From the NCBI RefSeq assembly GCF_014654205.1, contig NZ_BNAW01000004.1, positions 248,001 through 312,000 on the forward strand: DNA of 64,000 bases, in the 5' to 3' direction. The DNA is from Amycolatopsis bullii. Its GTDB lineage: Bacteria > Actinomycetota > Actinomycetes > Mycobacteriales > Pseudonocardiaceae. The translations under genes were made by a program, and so were the position numbers. Under the pieces are notes generated by a model, which ran no database searches, was not told where the DNA came from, and saw only the letters and a program-made list of their open reading frames with translations. Below, in pieces: positions 25,101-35,284 of the stretch (positions within the stretch are counted from its first letter, which is position 1; every line of letters begins with the position of its first letter).

Positions 25101-27187
25101 CGCAGGACGAGCCCGTTGAGACCGTCGACCTCGGCGTCCCCGCGCCAGGCGGCCTCGAAGGCGTCCTGGAAGCGGCCGCGCAGCTCCTCGACGGCGTCCT
25201 GGTCGGACTCGTCGAGCATCTTCTGGTCGACGCGCAGGCCGAAGTCGTAGATCCAGCACGCGCCGCCGTCTTCGCGGTGCAGCTCGTACGGCCGCTCGTC
25301 GACCACCTCGACGCCCATGGCCTGCAGCACCGGGAGCACCTTCGAGAGCGTGACGCCCTCGCCGCGCAGGTAGAGCTTGAAGCGCCGCTCGCCCGGCCCG
25401 GCTTCGGCGGGCTGGTAGAACGACAGCGCGAGATCGCCTTCATCGGTGAGCGAGTCCAGCGCGCGGAGGTCGGCCAGCGCCTCTTCGGCGGTGAAGTCCT
25501 CCTTGTAGCCCTCGGGGAAGGTGCTCGCGAAGCGCTGGCCCTGCTCGGTGGCCGATTCCTCGCCGACGATCCCGACCGCGACACCGCCGTCGGCGCGCTC
25601 ACGGCGTTCGTCGAGAACCGCCTCGACCATCCGGTCGTCCCAGGTGCGGACGGCGTCGTTCAGCCGGTCCTGGATCTTGAGGGTGTCCGGCTCGAGGCGG
25701 CGCGCCGGGTCGGTGTGCACGACGAAGTGCACCTGCGCCAGGACGGTTTCGCCGATCCGCGCGCTGTATTCGAGCTGGGTGCCTTCGAGCTCTTCGAGCA
25801 GGACTTCCTGCATCGCCAGCCGGGAGCGCGTCGTGTAGCGGTCGCGCGGGAGGTAGACGAGGCAGGAGTAGAAGCGGCCGTACGGGTCGCGGCGCAGGAA
25901 CAGCCGCAGCCGGCGGCGGTCGGAGAGGGTGATCGCACCGGTCGTCGTCGAGTACAGCGAGTCGGTGTCGGCGGAGAACAGGTCGGCACGCGGCCAGTTC
26001 TGCAGGATCTCGAGCATCCGCTGGCCGGAGAACGACTCGATCGGGAAGCCGGCGCGGTGGATGACCTCGCGGACCCGCTTGCAGACGACCGGGATGTCGA
26101 GGACGTTCTCGTGCAGCGCGGTGGTGGTGAACATGCCGAGGAAGCGGTGCTCGCCGGTGACCTTGCCCTCGGCGTCGAAGGTCTTCACGCCGACGTAGTA
26201 CGGGTAGACCGGGCGGTGCACGGTCGAGGGGGCGCTCGCCTGGGTCAGCACCAGCAGCGTCGGCGCGAGGGCGGTGGCGGCGGTGTCCGGGCCGGCGGTG
26301 AGGCCGCGGGCGGCGAGGCTGTCCTGGCGCAGCACGCCGAGGCCGGAGGCGAGGACCGCGCGCAGGGCCGGCTCGTCGGTGCCCGGGTGCGGGTTGTCGA
26401 TGAGTTCGTAGCGGCGGTAGCCGAGGAAGGTGAAGTGGCCGTCGGCCAGCCAGCGGAGCAGGCGGGCGCCCTCGGCGACCTCGTCCTGGGGCAGCTGCGG
26501 CGGGGCCGTCTCGAGTTCGCTCGCCAGCTGGCAGGCCGTCTGGGCCATCTTGTCGGCGTCCTCGACGACCTCGCGGACGTCGCCCAGCACGCTGGAGAGC
26601 CGGTTGTCGAGCTCGCGGGCCCGGTTGCGGTCGGTGACGAAGTCGATCTCGATGTACATCCACGACTCGGCGGCCGAGTTCGCGGGCGGCTCGGCCGGGT
26701 CGGCTTCGGGGTGGACCTCGAGGAGCTCGCCGGTGAGGTCGCGGCTGACCACCACGATCGGGTGAACGATCCGCTGCACCTGGACACCGTCGCGCGCGAA
26801 CTCCGCGGCGATCGAGTCGACCAGGTACGGCATGTCGTCGGTGACGACCTGCACGACGGTGGCTTCGCGGGCCCAGCCGTCCTCGGCGACGGTCGGGTTC
26901 AGCAGCCGCACTGCGGGGCGGCCGGGCATCCGGTGCTTGGCCAGCTGCAGGTGCGAGCGGACGGCGCCGACCAGGTTGACGGGCTCGTCGCCGACGATCT
27001 CTTCGGGCGGGATGTGCCGGTAGTAGAGCCGGATGAGCTCACCGATCTCCGGCGCCAGCCCGGCGGCGGAGTCGATCAGGTCGTCCCTGATCTGCTCCGG
27101 GCTGGCCGGGGAGCGCCGGCCGAATTCGGGTTCGGCTTCGGCTCCTGTTCCGGTTCCGGGTAGGGACGAGACTCCGGTCGAGCTCAT
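22196..27187 (-). CDS. gdh: NAD-specific glutamate dehydrogenase, large type
   Basis: A 1663-residue enzyme of the L-180 class that deaminates glutamate to 2-oxoglutarate with NAD. The N-terminal half carries ACT-like regulatory regions. The catalytic core around residues 800-1200 includes [20 protein letters not shown], the substrate Lys motif [13 protein letters not shown], and [16 protein letters not shown] for NAD binding. The C-terminal helical domain completes the protein. The ATG at 27187 gives a length close to mycobacterial GDH. First gene of an operon with the thioesterase and the Rv2474c-like gene. In mycobacteria GDH is inhibited by GarA. Confidence 0.95.
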   Translation of the reverse strand: [1663 protein letters not shown]

Positions 27188-27857
27188 TTGAGGCAACTCT
27201 CCAGTTTGCGTGAGGTGGCACCGTGCCGGTTCGGCGTTGAGCCGGCCACCCCACACTAATGCGCCGCGATCGCGGATCACACGAAGACCCGAAGGTTCCC
27301 GGAGGCCCGAAAACCCTTCCGGGGCACGGGATTCGCGTGATCGGTAAAGCTACTGACGGGTTGTCTTCGGCCCTCCTGCGCCGCGCTGACCAGCCGTGCT
27401 CCGGGGCCGTTACCCGGCGCGGAGCCAACGTGATCGGTTCAGTTGATCGGGCCCGCAGCCGCTCGGCGAACGCTGTCGGCCAGTCGGCGACGGCGGGGTG
27501 CGACGGATCCCACTGGGTTCGGGGCGGGGCAGGTCGGCGACGATTCGGGACGTCTCAGCGACTGGGCGGCGGTGGGGGTGAACTCTCTGTTGTGGTTCGG
27601 GGGACGCTTCCGGGCCTTCGGGAGGACGGCGAAACTGTCGGTGGTCTCCGGTAGTGTGGAAAACGGGGGGCGCCCCCGCGGGTCGAGGGTTCGCAGGTCA
27701 GGGCTTCGCGGCCTCGGGCTTCACGGCCTCGGAGTTTGCGGCCCAGGACTCCGTGGGCCGAAAGCGACCCGAGCCTCGCCACCCGGAACCCGCAGACCCG
27801 AAAGCTCCGCGACCCGAGACTTCACGGCTCGGAGCTTCGCGGCCCGAGTTCGGCGGC
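27188..27857. other. Non-coding or degenerate GC-rich spacer
   Basis: No convincing gene is visible in these 670 bases. The part near 27190-27350 probably holds the gdh promoter. From about 27690 to 27857 the DNA is low-complexity, with recurring phrases of the type CTTCGCGGCC and TTCACGGCCTCGG. Its wording resembles the repeat region of the neighbouring 962-residue gene and could be degraded 3' coding sequence. Confidence 0.5.
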
Positions 27858-30746
27858 TCAGTCGCGGGAGCCGTGGCCGCGGGAGTCCGGTACTTCGGCG
27901 CCGTGGCCGTTGCGGCCGTGGCCGTTGCGGCGGCCCGTGTTCTGGGAGTCGAGCTGCTTGACCAGGGCTGCCGCGCTGGCCGTGCCCGCCTGGTGCTCGG
28001 CCAGCGCGCGGGCGAGCAGGTCGGCGAGGCCTGCGTCCGGCGGCGGCTCGTCCTCCGCGATCGCGCGGGCATAGCTCTCGGGGAATGGAGCCGTCGCCGG
28101 CGTCCAGTGGCCGAAATCCTCCATCGGCTCGAGCGACGGAGGCATCCGCAGCCGCGGCAGCCACGGCTCCGCTTCGTCGCGGTAGTCCGGCACCGACGGC
28201 GGTTCGTCCTCCGGCCGCGGCGGCGGTGCGAGCTCCGGCCGCGCCGGTTCCTCCGCGCGGGGGCTGTCGGCGTCTTCCGCCCGGCGGCGGCCGCCCGCAC
28301 CTCCGGACGCGGAGATGCCCAGCCGGTCCAGCACGGAACGTGCGGCGACCGAGCCGTGCTCGGCATCGTGGCGGGTCGACGGCTGCGGCTCCGGACGCGC
28401 CTCTTCCGACGCCCACGGCTCGCGCTCGGCGGCGGGCTCGGGCGCGAGCGGCAGCGTCGGCGTGACCCGGGTGGGCGCCGATTCCCGTTCGGCCGCGGTC
28501 TCCCGCAGCCGCGCTTCGGCCAGCGCGGCCCAGGAGAACTTGGTCTTGCCCGGTTCGGCGGCCTCCGGCGCGGTGCGCACCTCGCCCGGCTCACGCCCAC
28601 GCTCGGACGCCTCCGACCGGATCTCGGGCTGAGGGTCCGGCGGCGGTTTCTCGCCCGTGCGCGGCTCGGCGGAATCGGGCCGGTGGTCCGCGCCGCGCGC
28701 CGATCGCCCGTCGCCGGGCTCCAGCCGGAAGTCCGGCTCCCGACCACGCTCAGCCGACCGCGACAAGCCGAACTCGGCTCCCCGCGCCGACCGCACCTCG
28801 GGCTCTCGACCACGCTCAGTCGACCGCGGCTCGGCAAACTCCGAGCCCCGCCCCGACCGCACCTCAGGCGACTCAGACCGGAACTCCGGCTCCCGACCAC
28901 GCTCAGCCAGCCGCGGCTCGCTGAACTCGGAGCCCCGCCCCGACCGCACCTCGGCCGACTCAGACCGCACCTCGGGCTCTCGACCACGCTCGGTCGCCAG
29001 CGGCTCGGCAAACTCTGAGCCCCGCCGCGACCGCATCTCAGCCGATTCCGAGCGGAACTCCTGCTCCGCTCCCCGACCCGACCGAGACTCCGGCCCCCGC
29101 CCCGACCGCACCTCGACCGACTCCGACCGGAAGTCCGGCTCCCGCCCACGCTCGGCCAGCCGCGACTCACCGAACTCGGGCCCCCGCACCTTGGCCGACT
29201 CCGACCGGAACTCAGGCTCCCGCCCACGCTCAGCCAACCGCGGCTCGGCAAACTCGGAACCCCGCACCCGGTCCGACTCCGACCGGAAACCAGACTCCCG
29301 CCCACGCTCGGCCAGCCGCGACTCACCGAACTCGGGCCCCCGCACCCCGGCCGACTCCGACCGCGGCTCGACCGGCTCCGGCCGCACCGGCTGGGGCTCG
29401 TCCCGCACCGCGGGCATCAACATCGTCTCAGCGGCATCCGCAGTCACCCGCGGCCGCTCGAACGACCAGACCGGCTGCCGCGGTTCAGGCCGCGACGGTG
29501 TCTCTTCCCGGCCGAACGACCAAGCCGGGGTCCGTGGCTCCGGGTCCGGGACCGGGGCCGGCTCGGGGCCGATGGTCGGGACCGGCCGGGACGGCACCGC
29601 CTTCAGCACCTCGTCCAAGTCGATCGAAGCCGGCTCGCCCGTTCCGAACTCTCCGGCCAGTACGCTGCACGCCTGCCGCCGGGCCCTCGCGTGCAGCTGC
29701 TCCGCCGCCCGCGAGCGGTACAGGCACGCGATGGCCTCCTCCGCCTGCCCGAACCGCTCCTCCAGCTGCGCCAGCTCCAGCCACAACCGGGCGGTGATCG
29801 CGGACAGCCCGTGCCGGTCCGTGCTCGCCACGGCTTCGCGGACCAGCTCGATCGCCGCCTCGCCCGAACCCGCGGGCAGGTGGACGCGCGTCGCGACGGC
29901 CAGTCGCAGCCAGCCCATCGGCGCGACGCCCGCGGCCCGCACCGGCTCGGCCAGCATCGGCTCCGCGATTTCGTACGCCATTTCGGTGTCACCGCGGTCG
30001 AGGAGCGTGCTGACCAGCAGGAGCACCAGGCGGATGCGGACGAGGCCGCCGTCGTCGGCCGGGTTGTCGAGCTTCTCCAGGAAGCCGAGCCCCGTCCGGG
30101 CGGCGTCGGCCGCCGCCGTCAGGTCGCCGTGGCGGCGCCGGTGGGCAGCCGTGCCGACGCGCAGCAGGGCCCGCACCAGCAGCTGGGTGTCCGCGCCCAG
30201 CGAGTCGTCGCCGACGACGAGCTTGTCCGCTTCCACCAGTACGCGGTCCAGCTCCGACTTGCGGCCGAGCTGGCCCAGGCAGCCCACGAGGTGGCACAAC
30301 GCCGCCGCGCGGTGGACCGGCGAGACCACCGGGTCCGTCAGCACCGGCCGCAATGCGGCGAGGCCGGTCAGCGGCACGCCCAGGCTGCGGGCGCAGACGG
30401 CGAGGTCGATGCGCAGCCGCGCGGCGATGTCGCCGTAGCCCGCGTGCTCGGCCGCGCGCAACGCCGCGACCGCACGCCCGGCCGTGCCTGGCCGCATCCC
30501 GAGCCGGACGCGTGCGGACACGACCAGGCTTTCGGCCCGGATCCACTGCTCGTCGGCACTCGCGGCCTCGGCCAGCGCGGCCGCGCGCTCGCCGAGGACC
30601 AGCGCGAGTTCGGGCGCGCGCAGGTGCAGCGCGTCCGCGCGTTCGATCAGCCTGCCGACTGCGGAGAGGGTTCCCCCGGCATTGGCGGAGCGCCCGCTCT
30701 CCGAGTGCGAGAGCGGGGCCGTCCGGTGCTGTTTGCTGGCTTCCAC
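27858..30746 (-). CDS. TPR-like protein with long charged repeat region
   Basis: A 962-residue protein of unknown function. Residues about 25-390 are Ala/Leu-rich helical hairpins of TPR type (LALVLGERAAALAEAASADEQWIRAESL and similar). Residues about 395-460 are Pro-rich with a doubled P.P.WSF motif, and about 460-700 are imperfect 26-29-residue repeats. The C-terminal third is Pro/Glu-rich, ending with a short helix (LADLLARALAEHQAGTASAAALVKQL) and a Gly/Arg/His tail. The GTG at 30746 has only a weak ribosome site. The architecture suggests a scaffold or signalling protein with a disordered linker. It is inserted between gdh and ettA. Confidence 0.7.
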   Translation of the reverse strand: MEASKQHRTAPLSHSESGRSANAGGTLSAVGRLIERADALHLRAPELALVLGERAAALAEAASADEQWIRAESLVVSARVRLGMRPGTAGRAVAALRAAEHAGYGDIAARLRIDLAVCARSLGVPLTGLAALRPVLTDPVVSPVHRAAALCHLVGCLGQLGRKSELDRVLVEADKLVVGDDSLGADTQLLVRALLRVGTAAHRRRHGDLTAAADAARTGLGFLEKLDNPADDGGLVRIRLVLLLVSTLLDRGDTEMAYEIAEPMLAEPVRAAGVAPMGWLRLAVATRVHLPAGSGEAAIELVREAVASTDRHGLSAITARLWLELAQLEERFGQAEEAIACLYRSRAAEQLHARARRQACSVLAGEFGTGEPASIDLDEVLKAVPSRPVPTIGPEPAPVPDPEPRTPAWSFGREETPSRPEPRQPVWSFERPRVTADAAETMLMPAVRDEPQPVRPEPVEPRSESAGVRGPEFGESRLAERGRESGFRSESDRVRGSEFAEPRLAERGREPEFRSESAKVRGPEFGESRLAERGREPDFRSESVEVRSGRGPESRSGRGAEQEFRSESAEMRSRRGSEFAEPLATERGREPEVRSESAEVRSGRGSEFSEPRLAERGREPEFRSESPEVRSGRGSEFAEPRSTERGREPEVRSARGAEFGLSRSAERGREPDFRLEPGDGRSARGADHRPDSAEPRTGEKPPPDPQPEIRSEASERGREPGEVRTAPEAAEPGKTKFSWAALAEARLRETAAERESAPTRVTPTLPLAPEPAAEREPWASEEARPEPQPSTRHDAEHGSVAARSVLDRLGISASGGAGGRRRAEDADSPRAEEPARPELAPPPRPEDEPPSVPDYRDEAEPWLPRLRMPPSLEPMEDFGHWTPATAPFPESYARAIAEDEPPPDAGLADLLARALAEHQAGTASAAALVKQLDSQNTGRRNGHGRNGHGAEVPDSRGHGSRD
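28700..29365 (-). repeat. Coding repeats of 26-29 residues (RGREPEFRSES...)
   Basis: Roughly nine imperfect units built on RGREPEFRSESAEVRSG followed by RGSEFAEPRLAE occur in tandem. Some units lack the SGR triplet and read VRGPEFGESRLAE. Alternating acidic and basic residues and the absence of hydrophobics predict disorder. Mixed unit types suggest repeated unequal exchange. Confidence 0.85.
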
Positions 30747-30762
30747 GGGGAAACCCGCCCCC

Positions 30763-32439
<1,677 letters not shown>

Positions 32440-32529
32440 ACCCACGATCGTAGAGCGCGCTTGATCGCGCCTCGACGCCGGTCACCGTCGGACTACCGAA
32501 AGTCAGCCCGAGATCACGCCGAGAGTAGC

Positions 32530-32543
32530 AAAACGGCCGTTTT
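32530..32543. promoter_or_regulatory. 14-bp perfect palindrome between ctaG-like gene and ettA
   Basis: AAAACGGCCGTTTT lies 27 nt after the CopD/CtaG stop and about 90 nt before the ettA start. It could terminate the first gene or be an operator of ettA; the sequence alone does not decide. Confidence 0.4.
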
Positions 32544-32569
32544 CCCGGCATCCGGACGGCGGCTCAACC

Positions 32570-34588
32570 TCAACTGGAACCCGAGGGTCGCTTGCCCTCG
32601 GCGAGGTTCTTCAACATCGCGTTGTAGGCGTTCAGCTCTTCGTCGCCCGTCGCCGCTTCGCGCCGGTCACGCCGCTTCGCCTCGCGCTCGTCCTGACGCG
32701 ACCACTGCACCAGCAGCGCGATCAGCACCAGCAGGACCGGGACCTCGCCGGCCGCCCAGGCGATGCCGCCGCCGAGCCGCTGGTCGGCGAGCAGGTCGGT
32801 GACCCACGGCAGGTGCAGCTGGCTGTAGAAGACCTGCCCGATGACCGTCTGCTTGCTCATCAGGATCACGCCGAAGAACGCGTGGAACGGCATCGCGGCG
32901 AACATCATGCCGAGCCGGCCGAGGTACGGGATCCGCCGCGGCGACGGGTCGACGCCGATCACCGGCCAGTAGAAGACGTACCCGGCGAGCAGGAAGTGCC
33001 CGTTCATCAGCAGGTGCGCCCAGTGGTACTGCAGCGCGTTGTCGAACAGGCCGGAGAAGTACAGCGCGTAGAACGAGCCGACGAACAGCAGCAGCGCGAC
33101 CACCGGGTGGGTCAGGAACCGCGACACCGGGGAGTGCACGAAGGCGACGAGCCACTCGCGCGGCCCGGGCGGTGCGTCCTTGCCCGAGGCCGGCAGCGCG
33201 CGCAGCGCGAGCGTCACCGGCCCGCCGAGCACGAACAGCACCGGTGCCACCATCGACAGCAGCATGTGGTTGCCCATGTGGACGCTGAACATCGCGGGCG
33301 CGTACCGGCCGATGCCCGACGACGTCGCGATCAGCAGCACCACGCAGCCGGCGATCCAGGCGACGGTGCGGCCGACCGGCCAGGTGTCGCCCCGGCGCAG
33401 CAGACGGCGGACGCCGGCGAGGTAGAGGCCGCCGAGCACCAGCGCCAACGTGCCGTAGACCAGGTCGAAGCGGGTGTCGAAGAGCAGCCGCCAGACCGTC
33501 GGCGCGCCGTCGAGGTCGTAGCCGATCAGCAGCTCGGTGGTCGACGGCTGGGTGATCGCGTCCGCCGGTGGCGGCGTCCTGGCCAGGCCGGACGCGATGC
33601 CGATGGTGACGAACATGATCAGGATCTCGACCGAGGCCAGGCGCAGCAGCTGGGCGCCGCCCTTGCCGTCCACCAGGTTCGCGACGCCCTTTTCGCGCTG
33701 CTGGTGGCCGAACACCCCGAGCAGCAGCAGCGCGACCGTCTTGGCCACGACGAGCAGGCCGTAGTCGGTGGTGAACAGGTCGTTCAGGCCGATCCGGACG
33801 AGCGCGTTGACCGCGCCGGAGAGCGCCATCACGATCCAGCAGACCAGGGCCAGTTTGGAGAACCGCTGCGCGGCCAGGCTCAGGTGTGCCCCGCGCCGGT
33901 ACCCCAGCGCCAGCAGGGCGACCAGGCCGCCGACCCACAGCGCCGCGGCGACCAGGTGGAACAGCAGGCTGTTGGTGGCGACGTCGTGCGAGCCGCCGCT
34001 GGCGGAGTGCCCGGTGACGGCGACCGGGACCAGCCCGCCGACGGCGAGGAAGAAGAGCACCGCCGTCCAGCCCCAGGACAGCGCGAGCCGGCAGCCGAGC
34101 GCGATGAGGACGGCGATCAGCGCCGTCCACAGCCACGCCTTGGGCTGTTCGATGGCGCCGACGAGGTCGAGCAGCGTCTGCGGGTCCAGGACGTCGCCGA
34201 ACGGCTTGCCGGCGGTGTCGGCGGCGGTGAAGGCGACCGAGAGCAGGGCCGCGGCGAACCACACCCAGGCGGCGATCCCGGCCGCGCGCAGGGCGCCGTA
34301 GCCCTCGGGCCCGAGCGTCCCGGACTTCTGCGGCGGCACCAGGAAGGCGGCCAGCAGCAGCGACCCGACGCAGATCACCGACGCGCACTCGGACAGCACG
34401 CGCATGACGGTGATGCCGTACTTGGTGACCAGGCCGGGGTCGGGCAGGCCGGCGATGACGTAGCCGGCCCCGCCGGTGAGCGCGATCAGGCCGATCGCGA
34501 CCACGGCGGCCAGCAGGAAGCCGACCACGAGCAGGGGCAGCACACTGGCCCGGCGCTGGGTGGGGACGTCGGATTTCGTCGCGGACAC
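32570..34588 (-). CDS. CopD-CtaG fusion membrane protein (cytochrome c oxidase assembly / copper handling)
   Basis: A 672-residue polytopic membrane protein with about 14-16 helices. The N-terminal half carries a CopD-like domain (HDVATNSLLFHLVAAALWVGG, with paired His) and the C-terminal half a CtaG/caa3 assembly domain (FSVHMGNHMLLSMVAPVLFVLGGP, WAHLLMNGHFLLAGYVFYW, MPFHAFFGVILM), rich in His/Met that can bind copper. It probably delivers copper to cytochrome c oxidase. The GTG at 34588 is followed by a basic stretch then the first helix. Similar fusions are known in actinobacteria. Confidence 0.88.
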   Translation of the reverse strand: MSATKSDVPTQRRASVLPLLVVGFLLAAVVAIGLIALTGGAGYVIAGLPDPGLVTKYGITVMRVLSECASVICVGSLLLAAFLVPPQKSGTLGPEGYGALRAAGIAAWVWFAAALLSVAFTAADTAGKPFGDVLDPQTLLDLVGAIEQPKAWLWTALIAVLIALGCRLALSWGWTAVLFFLAVGGLVPVAVTGHSASGGSHDVATNSLLFHLVAAALWVGGLVALLALGYRRGAHLSLAAQRFSKLALVCWIVMALSGAVNALVRIGLNDLFTTDYGLLVVAKTVALLLLGVFGHQQREKGVANLVDGKGGAQLLRLASVEILIMFVTIGIASGLARTPPPADAITQPSTTELLIGYDLDGAPTVWRLLFDTRFDLVYGTLALVLGGLYLAGVRRLLRRGDTWPVGRTVAWIAGCVVLLIATSSGIGRYAPAMFSVHMGNHMLLSMVAPVLFVLGGPVTLALRALPASGKDAPPGPREWLVAFVHSPVSRFLTHPVVALLLFVGSFYALYFSGLFDNALQYHWAHLLMNGHFLLAGYVFYWPVIGVDPSPRRIPYLGRLGMMFAAMPFHAFFGVILMSKQTVIGQVFYSQLHLPWVTDLLADQRLGGGIAWAAGEVPVLLVLIALLVQWSRQDEREAKRRDRREAATGDEELNAYNAMLKNLAEGKRPSGSS

Positions 34589-34645
34589 GCCACTGAGGGT
34601 ATGCCCCGCCCCGGTCAGGCCCGTGTGACGGGCAGGATGGGAGCC

Positions 34646-35284
34646 GTGAAGATGATCCTGCTGCGGCACGCCGAGTCGCTCGGCAACGTCGACGAGCTCG
34701 CCTACACGCGGATCCCCGACCACGCCCTGCCGCTGACCGCCAAGGGCGAGCAGCAGGCCCGCGCGGCCGCGCCGGAGATCGCGCGGCTGCTCGACGGGTC
34801 GCGGCCCGCGGTGTACGTGAGCCCGTACCTGCGCACCCGGGAGACGTTGCGGCTGCTGGACATCCGGACCTCGTGCGAGCGGTTGGTGCCGGAGCCGCGG
34901 CTGCGCGAACAGGACTGGGGCAACCTGCAGGACCCGGCCGACCAGGAGGTCCAGAAAGCGCGGCGGCACGAGTTCGGGCACTTCTTCTACCGGCTGCCAT
35001 ACGGGGAGTCGGGCGCGGACGTCGACGACCGCGTCGCGGCGTTCCTCTCGGACCTGCGGATGCGCGAGGAAGGTCACCCCGAGACGGTGCTGATCGTCTC
35101 CCACGGGCTCACGCTGCGGCTGCTGTGCCGGCGCCTCTTCGGCTGGAGCATCGAGCTGTTCGAGTCCCTCTCCAACCCGGCGACCTGCGAATACCGCGTC
35201 CTCGAGGAACAGGACGGCAAGTGGGCGCTGGACCGCCCGTTCGCCCAGTGGCGGGACTCACCCGACGGGGAAACCCAGCTTTAG
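34646..35284 (+). CDS. Histidine phosphatase (phosphoglycerate-mutase-like)
   Basis: A 212-residue branch-1 histidine phosphatase. The catalytic RHAES motif is near the N-terminus (MILLRHAESLGN), with acid/base and second His in VSHGLTLRLL, and SPYLRTRETL and REQDWGNLQ as family segments. ATG 34637, GTG 34646 and ATG 34652 are in frame; the last has the best spacing from GGGAG, so residues before Met-Ile-Leu-Leu may not be translated. The phosphorylated substrate is unknown. Its 3' end overlaps the convergent kinase gene by 27 nt. Confidence 0.85.
   Translation: MKMILLRHAESLGNVDELAYTRIPDHALPLTAKGEQQARAAAPEIARLLDGSRPAVYVSPYLRTRETLRLLDIRTSCERLVPEPRLREQDWGNLQDPADQEVQKARRHEFGHFFYRLPYGESGADVDDRVAAFLSDLRMREEGHPETVLIVSHGLTLRLLCRRLFGWSIELFESLSNPATCEYRVLEEQDGKWALDRPFAQWRDSPDGETQL

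Noticed and set aside
22877..27163. A 1428-codon plus-strand frame opposite gdh
   Set aside because: It is the high-GC antisense shadow of glutamate dehydrogenase; composition is His/Arg/Asp-rich without any domain.
27698..29326. Minus-strand 542-codon frame in another phase of the TPR gene region
   Set aside because: Same repeats read out of frame; the TPR-like N-terminus is continuous only in the 27858-30746 frame.
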